From NCBI GenBank assembly GCA_021654635.1, contig AP025179.1, forward strand, positions 3,348,001-3,412,000: a DNA stretch of 64,000 nucleotides, written 5' to 3'. The notes beneath the pieces were generated by a model, which saw nothing but the letters and a program-made list of their open reading frames with translations, was not told the origin of the DNA and did no database searches. The translations under genes and the position numbers were made by a program. The stretch comes from Mycobacterium kiyosense (lineage in GTDB: Bacteria > Actinomycetota > Actinomycetes > Mycobacteriales > Mycobacteriaceae). Shown in pieces: positions 59,366 through 64,000 of the stretch (positions are counted from its first letter, which is position 1; each line of letters opens with the position of its first letter).

Positions 59366-60481
59366 CTACGGGCTCATCGCCAGGAAGAAGCACGCCGCCA
59401 GCAGCACCAGATGCACCTCGCCCTGCAGTCGGGTCGCCCTACCGGGCACCACGGTCAGGGTGCTGACCACGACCGTCAGCGCCAGCAACACCAGTTGGGT
59501 GGCGCCCAGCCCCAGGATCAGCGGCCCGCGAATCCAGATCGAGGCCAGCGCGATGGTGGGGATGGTGAGCCCGATGCTGGCCATCGCCGACCCGTAGGCC
59601 AGGTTGAGGCCGATCTGCATGCGGCCCCGCTGTGCCGCGCGCACCGCGGCGAGCGTCTCGGGCAGCAGCACCAGCGTCGCGATCACCACCCCGACGAAGG
59701 AATGCGGGAAGCCGGCGGCGGCCACCATGCGTTCGATGATCGGGGACTCCACTTTCGCCAGACCCACCACCGCCACCAGCGCCACCAGCAGCAAACCGAG
59801 GCTGATCAGCGTCTCGGAGTTGCTGGGCGGGTCGGCGTGACTGTCGTCGTCGGGATCGTCGGCGCCCTGCTGTTCGACCGGCAGGAAGAAGTCGCGGTGC
59901 CGCACCGTCTGGGTGAAGACGAACATCAGGTACAGGGCCAGGGAAGCGACGGCGGCGAACACCAGCTCGCCCGGGGAGAACTGCGGACCGGGGTGGCTGG
60001 TGGTGAACGTGGGCAGCACCAGACCCAGCGTCGCCAGCGTCGCGATGGTGGCCAGCGCCGAGCCGCTGCCCTCGGCGTTGAAGTGCGTCACCCCGTAACG
60101 ACGGGACCCGACCAGCAATGCCAAACCGGCGATCCCGTTGGTGGTGATCATGACCGCGGAGAACACCGTGTCGCGGGCCAGGGTGGCGGCCTTGTCGCCG
60201 CCGGAGGTCATCAGGGTGACGATCAGCGCGACCTCGATGACGGTCACCGCGACGGCGAGCACCAGCGAGCCCAGCGGCTCCCCGACCCGGTGCGCGACCA
60301 CCTCGGCGTGATGGACGGCGGCCAGCACGGCGCCGGCCAGCAACACCGCTTCGATCCCCCCGACCAGAGGCCCGATGTCCTCACCCCAGGTGAACACCAG
60401 CGAAACGACCGCTATCACCGGGGCCAGCAGATTCCAGGACACTCGTGTCAGCACCGTCGACCCTTTCCTCGCCGTCGTCAT
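59366..60481 (-). CDS. chaA: Ionic transporter, ChaA-type cation/proton antiporter
   Basis: 371 residues with about 11 helices arranged as two inverted halves. The alpha-repeats contain [21 protein letters not shown] and [19 protein letters not shown] with the acidic residues (Glu) typical of the Ca2+/cation exchanger family. A charged cytoplasmic loop ([16 protein letters not shown]) lies in the middle. It probably exchanges Ca2+, Na+ or K+ for protons. Start ATG 60481 (MTTARKGS). The 269-bp region upstream holds a leaderless promoter for the divergent kinase. Confidence 0.9.
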   Translation of the reverse strand: MTTARKGSTVLTRVSWNLLAPVIAVVSLVFTWGEDIGPLVGGIEAVLLAGAVLAAVHHAEVVAHRVGEPLGSLVLAVAVTVIEVALIVTLMTSGGDKAATLARDTVFSAVMITTNGIAGLALLVGSRRYGVTHFNAEGSGSALATIATLATLGLVLPTFTTSHPGPQFSPGELVFAAVASLALYLMFVFTQTVRHRDFFLPVEQQGADDPDDDSHADPPSNSETLISLGLLLVALVAVVGLAKVESPIIERMVAAAGFPHSFVGVVIATLVLLPETLAAVRAAQRGRMQIGLNLAYGSAMASIGLTIPTIALASIWIRGPLILGLGATQLVLLALTVVVSTLTVVPGRATRLQGEVHLVLLAACFFLAMSP

Positions 60482-60738
60482 CAAACCGGTTGCCGCACAG
60501 CAGGATTGTGCCACGGCACGCAGCCGGCGGGTGGGCAACCACCTGGACGCCCAGCGTTCACGTGCGAGAAACCAATTTCCCAATCACATTCAGCCAGAAC
60601 TGATTTCGCTCTACGGCTACATCCAGAATGGTGGATCGCAGCCGGCCAGGCGGACCCCGCCGGCGAAACTCTCAGCTTTGCAAGTGTAGCAGCGCGGTTA
60701 GCTGGCCCGCCCGAGCGCCGACCAGCGACCACCGCCAG

Positions 60739-60744
60739 TAGCAT
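60739..60744 (+). promoter_or_regulatory. Candidate -10 for leaderless kinase mRNA
   Basis: TAGCAT with a 6-nt spacer to the ATG at 60751. Matches TANNNT; no ribosome site nearby. Confidence 0.45.
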
Positions 60745-60750
60745 GCTCAC

Positions 60751-62259
60751 ATGCCGACAAGCGAGAGCCAGGACGACGGCTTGCGGGCTGGCGAACTGTT
60801 CGCCGGTTACACCATCATCCGGCGCTTGGGTGTCGGCGGCATGGGCGAGGTCTACCTGGCCCAGCACCCGCGGCTACCGCGGCGCGACGCGCTGAAGATT
60901 CTGCCCGCCGAACTCACCGTCAATCAGGAGTACCGCCAGCGCTTCAACCGCGAAGCCGAACTGGCCGGCGCCCTCTACCACGAGCACATCGTCGGCATCC
61001 ACGACCGCGGCGAGTACCACGGGCAGCTGTGGCTGTCGATGGACTACGTGGAAGGAACCGACGCCGCCAGATTGATCCAGGACCATTACCCGTCCGGAAT
61101 GCCGCTGCCCGACGTCGTGCAGATCGTCGCCGCGGTCGCCGACGCGCTGGACTACGCGCACTCCCGTGGCCTGCTGCACCGCGATGTCAAACCGGCCAAC
61201 ATCCTGTTGGGTGACGCCGGCCCGCGACGACGCATCGTGCTGGCCGATTTCGGCGTCGCCCGCGAGCTCGACCAGACCAGCGGACTGACCGCCACCAACA
61301 TGACGATGGGCACCACCGCCTACTGCGCGCCCGAGCAGCTGCTGGGCTCGGCCCTCGACGGACGGGTCGACCAGTACGCGCTCGCGTGTACCACCTATCA
61401 GCTACTGACCGGGGTGGCGCCTTTCGACCACTCCAGCCCCGCGGCGATCGTCACCCAGCACCTGTCCGCACCGCCGCCGTTGCTCAGCGGACGGCGGCCC
61501 GACCTGGCCCACCTCGACACGGTCATGGCCCGGGCGCTGGCCAAGGACCCGTCTGCGCGGTTCGCCTCGTGTACGGAATTCGCGGCCGCCTTGGCCGCCC
61601 CGCCCGGACTGGTCGCGGGCCCGCCGTTGGTTCCCCCATTGGCCCTGGCCGGGCCGACTCAGGTCATCCCGGCGCCACCGCCGGCGCCCCGTGGCGGGCA
61701 CGCGACATTGATCGCGACCCTGGCGGCCATCGCGCTGGTGGGCGTTGCGGTGATTCTCGGGGTCGTGGTGATGAGCACCAGGACCGAGAACCGGGCCGCC
61801 TCGAGTCAGCCGAGCAGCTCCACCTCGCGGTCTGCCGAACCGCCCAGCAGCAGTGCCACGCCCGCGTCACCACCCCAGCCACGGTTGACCGCCCACCTCA
61901 CCGATGACGCGCGCGTACTCAAACCCGCCGAGCACGACGCGGTCGAAGCGGCCCTCGACAAACTCCTCCAGCGACGCGGCATCCGGCTCTGGGTGGTGTA
62001 CATCAAGAACTTCGGCCGGCTCGACCCGGCCCGGTGGGCCGACCGCGAAATCGCCGACAACGGGCTCGGCGACAACGACGCCCTACTCGGAATCGCCACC
62101 GACAGCCGCACCTTCATCTTCCAGGTGGCCACCGCGATCACCGCGAACCGGCCCATCGACGTCGAAGAAATCGGCCACGAACACATCGCCCCGGCAGTCG
62201 CGAAACGCGAGTGGGTCAAGGCCGCCCTAGCCGCCACCAACGGCCTGGACGTGGATTAG
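60751..62259 (+). CDS. Transmembrane Ser/Thr kinase with external TPM domain
   Basis: 502 residues. The kinase domain (about 18-275) has GVGGMGEVY, Lys49, [19 protein letters not shown] and APEQLLG. It is closely similar to the kinase at 15,503 (for example the shared HPRLPRRD and [13 protein letters not shown]). A Pro-rich linker and one membrane helix (about 315-336) follow, then a Ser/Pro-rich spacer. The external domain (about 380-500) is of the TPM/Psb32 type: [51 protein letters not shown] domains include acid phosphatases and modulators of membrane assemblies. It lies between hisI and chaA, where M. tuberculosis has no kinase. The 3' end overlaps hisI by 4 bp. Confidence 0.9.
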   Translation: MPTSESQDDGLRAGELFAGYTIIRRLGVGGMGEVYLAQHPRLPRRDALKILPAELTVNQEYRQRFNREAELAGALYHEHIVGIHDRGEYHGQLWLSMDYVEGTDAARLIQDHYPSGMPLPDVVQIVAAVADALDYAHSRGLLHRDVKPANILLGDAGPRRRIVLADFGVARELDQTSGLTATNMTMGTTAYCAPEQLLGSALDGRVDQYALACTTYQLLTGVAPFDHSSPAAIVTQHLSAPPPLLSGRRPDLAHLDTVMARALAKDPSARFASCTEFAAALAAPPGLVAGPPLVPPLALAGPTQVIPAPPPAPRGGHATLIATLAAIALVGVAVILGVVVMSTRTENRAASSQPSSSTSRSAEPPSSSATPASPPQPRLTAHLTDDARVLKPAEHDAVEAALDKLLQRRGIRLWVVYIKNFGRLDPARWADREIADNGLGDNDALLGIATDSRTFIFQVATAITANRPIDVEEIGHEHIAPAVAKREWVKAALAATNGLDVD

Positions 62260-62615
62260 TCACGCTGAGCTTCGGCGTCGTCGAGCAGCACCGCGGCGTC
62301 GAAGCAGCTGTGGTCGCCGGTGTGGCAGGCGCCGCCGACCTGGTCGACGCTCAACAGCACGGTGTCGCCGTCGCAATCCAGGCGCACCGAGTGCACGTGC
62401 TGGGTGTGCCCGGACGTCGCACCCTTGATCCACTGCTCGCCGCGGGACCGCGAAAAATACGTGGCTTCACGCGTTTCCAGCGTTCGGGCCAGCGCGTCGT
62501 CGTCCATCCAGGCCACCATCAACACGTCGCCGGTGCCGTGCTCCTGCACCACGGCGGCGATCAACCCGTCGGCGTTGCGCTTCAGCCGCGCCGCGATGCG
62601 CGGGTCCAGGCTCAT
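62256..62615 (-). CDS. hisI: Phosphoribosyl-AMP cyclohydrolase
   Basis: 119 residues, the single-domain form. Metal-binding blocks are [28 protein letters not shown] and [10 protein letters not shown], with Zn-ligating Cys residues and Mg-ligating Asp residues. It opens the adenine ring of PR-AMP in histidine synthesis. The ATG overlaps the hisF stop (ATGA). Last gene of the impA-hisF-hisI run in this window. Confidence 0.96.
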   Translation of the reverse strand: MSLDPRIAARLKRNADGLIAAVVQEHGTGDVLMVAWMDDDALARTLETREATYFSRSRGEQWIKGATSGHTQHVHSVRLDCDGDTVLLSVDQVGGACHTGDHSCFDAAVLLDDAEAQRD

Positions 62616-63400
62616 CGCACCGTGATCCCCTCGGCCGCCATCGCGGCCTTCACCTGCCCGATGGTCAGCTCCCGGAAGTGAAAGACGCTGGCCGCCAACA
62701 CCGCATCGGCACCGGAGTCGACCGCGGGCGCGAAGTGTTCGACGGCTCCCGCCCCGCCGCTGGCGATCACCGGCACCGTCACCGCCGCGCGCACCGCCCG
62801 CAGCATCGGCAGGTCGAAGCCGGCCTTGGTGCCGTCGGCGTCCATCGAATTGAGCAGGATCTCCCCCACCCCCAACCCCGCGCCGCGCGCCGCCCACTGG
62901 ACCGCGTCGATGCCGGTGCCGCGCCGGCCGCCGTGGGTGGTGACCTCCCAGCCCGACGGCGTCGGTTCCGAACCGGCCGGGACCGTGCGCGCGTCGACCG
63001 ACAGCACGATGCACTGCGAGCCGAATTGCCGTGCCATCTCGGCCAACAGGTCCGGGCGTGCGATCGCGGCGGTGTTCACCGAGACTTTGTCGGCGCCCGC
63101 GCGCAGCAGCACGTCGACGTCGGCCACCGTGCGCACCCCGCCGCCCACCGTCAGCGGGATGAAAACCTGCTCCGCGGTGCGGCGCACCACGTCGAGCATG
63201 GTGGCGCGACCCGAGGCGGAGGCGGTGACATCCAGGAAGGTCAGTTCGTCGGCGCCCTCGGCGTCGTAGGCAGCGGCGAGTTCGACGGGATCGCCTGCAT
63301 CCCTGAGGTTTTCGAAGTTAACCCCCTTGACGACGCGACCGGCGTCCACGTCCAGGCACGGGATCACCCGCACCGCAAGATCATTGGCGTCGTGCAACAT
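62612..63400 (-). CDS. hisF: Imidazole glycerol phosphate synthase subunit HisF
   Basis: 262 residues, TIM barrel cyclase. Catalytic Asp17 lies in [15 protein letters not shown], and the second Asp in IVLSVDART (about 140). Phosphate loops are VGGGVRT and [11 protein letters not shown]. It uses ammonia from HisH to form imidazole glycerol phosphate and AICAR. The start shares one base with the impA stop (TGATG) and the stop overlaps hisI. Confidence 0.97.
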   Translation of the reverse strand: MLHDANDLAVRVIPCLDVDAGRVVKGVNFENLRDAGDPVELAAAYDAEGADELTFLDVTASASGRATMLDVVRRTAEQVFIPLTVGGGVRTVADVDVLLRAGADKVSVNTAAIARPDLLAEMARQFGSQCIVLSVDARTVPAGSEPTPSGWEVTTHGGRRGTGIDAVQWAARGAGLGVGEILLNSMDADGTKAGFDLPMLRAVRAAVTVPVIASGGAGAVEHFAPAVDSGADAVLAASVFHFRELTIGQVKAAMAAEGITVR

Positions 63401-64000
63401 CAGAAGTCCTCCGGCTGGCCGGTGCTGCGCAGGATGTCGAGCATCTCCGCGTGTATGCCGGGCGCGGCGGCCAGCGCCGACCGCGACGCCGGGGTCCACG
63501 GCCGGCCGGCCAGGTCGGTGACGATGCCGCCCGCGGCCCGCACCAAGGCGACACCGGCGGCGTGATCCCACACGTGACTACCGAAACTGATTGCCCCACC
63601 GAGTATTCCGTCGGCGACATAGGCGAGGTCGAGGCCGGTGGAGCCGTGCATCCGCAACCGCGACGACATCCGGCTCAGGTTCTCCAGCACCGCCAGACGG
63701 TACTGGCCGGGAAAGCGGCCACGCGAGTCCGCGCTGAACGATCCCGCCGCCACCAGCGCATCGGACAACTCGGCGCGCACCAGATTGGGTTGCGGCACAC
63801 CGTTTTTCAGCAGCGGACCGCCGGTGATCGCGGTGTAGCGCTGGTTGGTGAACGGTAGCCAGGTCAGCCCGGCCACCGGTTCGCCGTCGCGCAGCAGCCC
63901 CAGCAGGATCCCGGCCAGCGGCGAGCCGGCGGCATAGTTGAAGGTGCCGTCGATCGGGTCCAGTACCCACACCCACGGCGAGTCGACGTCGGCGCCACCG
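63400..64000 (-). CDS. impA: Inositol monophosphatase-family protein ImpA (5' end outside window)
   Basis: 200 C-terminal codons of an IMPase-family phosphatase. It has the metal-binding motif [12 protein letters not shown] and the late motif [18 protein letters not shown] with the conserved Asp. M. tuberculosis ImpA (Rv1604) sits in the same place in the his cluster. Substrate may be inositol phosphate or a histidine-pathway phosphate; the family has both activities and the sequence does not decide. It ends in TGATG with hisF. Confidence 0.93.
   Translation of the reverse strand, partial: GGADVDSPWVWVLDPIDGTFNYAAGSPLAGILLGLLRDGEPVAGLTWLPFTNQRYTAITGGPLLKNGVPQPNLVRAELSDALVAAGSFSADSRGRFPGQYRLAVLENLSRMSSRLRMHGSTGLDLAYVADGILGGAISFGSHVWDHAAGVALVRAAGGIVTDLAGRPWTPASRSALAAAPGIHAEMLDILRSTGQPEDF

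Overview
This is a high-GC chromosomal segment from a Mycobacterium, most likely a slow-growing non-tuberculous species. The evidence is gene order plus a PE_PGRS gene, a CapA-like mannosyltransferase, an ANTAR regulator of the PdtaR type, an Rv1747-like FHA-ABC transporter and an MTB12-like antigen. Read from right to left, the backbone follows M. tuberculosis from impA (Rv1604) to the Rv1637c region: impA-hisF-hisI, chaA, bcp, trpE-(trp membrane protein)-trpC-trpB-trpA-lgt, DUF2752, pyk, tesB, a DUF2156 protein, cydABDC, an HdeD-like protein, cya, pdtaR, a thiolase/DUF35 pair, polA, rpsA, coaE, uvrB, an MFS pump, capA and a universal stress protein.

Accessory DNA interrupts this backbone at five places. 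(1) At 1-2,340 lies the end of a prophage-like element. Its large serine integrase sits at the junction, and the host sequence resumes inside the C-terminus of an Rv1637c-type metallo-beta-lactamase gene. (2) At about 9,705-24,026, between uvrB and the coaE side, is a 14-kb block. It holds a JetABC (Wadjet/MksFEB/Ept) operon without a visible JetD, a Ser/Thr kinase divergent from an FHA-ABC exporter, a DUF402 protein, an SRPBCC/TetR pair, and a small envelope or stress cluster with an orphan NarL-type regulator. (3) At 33,261-35,876 is a PE_PGRS gene with a 51-nt near-perfect palindrome upstream. (4) At about 45,300-48,590 is an exported MTB12-like antigen convergent with a TIR-transmembrane-WD40 protein carrying 14 WD repeats. 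(5) At 60,739-62,259, between hisI and chaA, is a second Ser/Thr kinase with an external TPM domain.

How the genes work together: the trp genes form a nearly continuous minus-strand transcription unit running into lgt, and impA-hisF-hisI are translationally overlapped. cya, the HdeD-like gene and cydABDC share the plus strand; cydAB encode cytochrome bd and cydDC the ABC exporter needed for its assembly. uvrB is overlapped by one of two tandem MFS pump genes.

Reading frames are broken in uvrB, MFS copy 2, jetA, the first kinase, the FHA-ABC gene, pdtaR, PE_PGRS, lgt and trpC. Almost all breaks are one-base indels in short homopolymers, in genes expected to work, so I treat most as probable consensus errors. 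The exception is jetC, which has an in-frame amber codon by substitution. No stretch longer than 300 bases lacks a gene. The largest gaps are 9,705-9,992 and 60,482-60,750; they show candidate -10 boxes and otherwise nothing I recognise.
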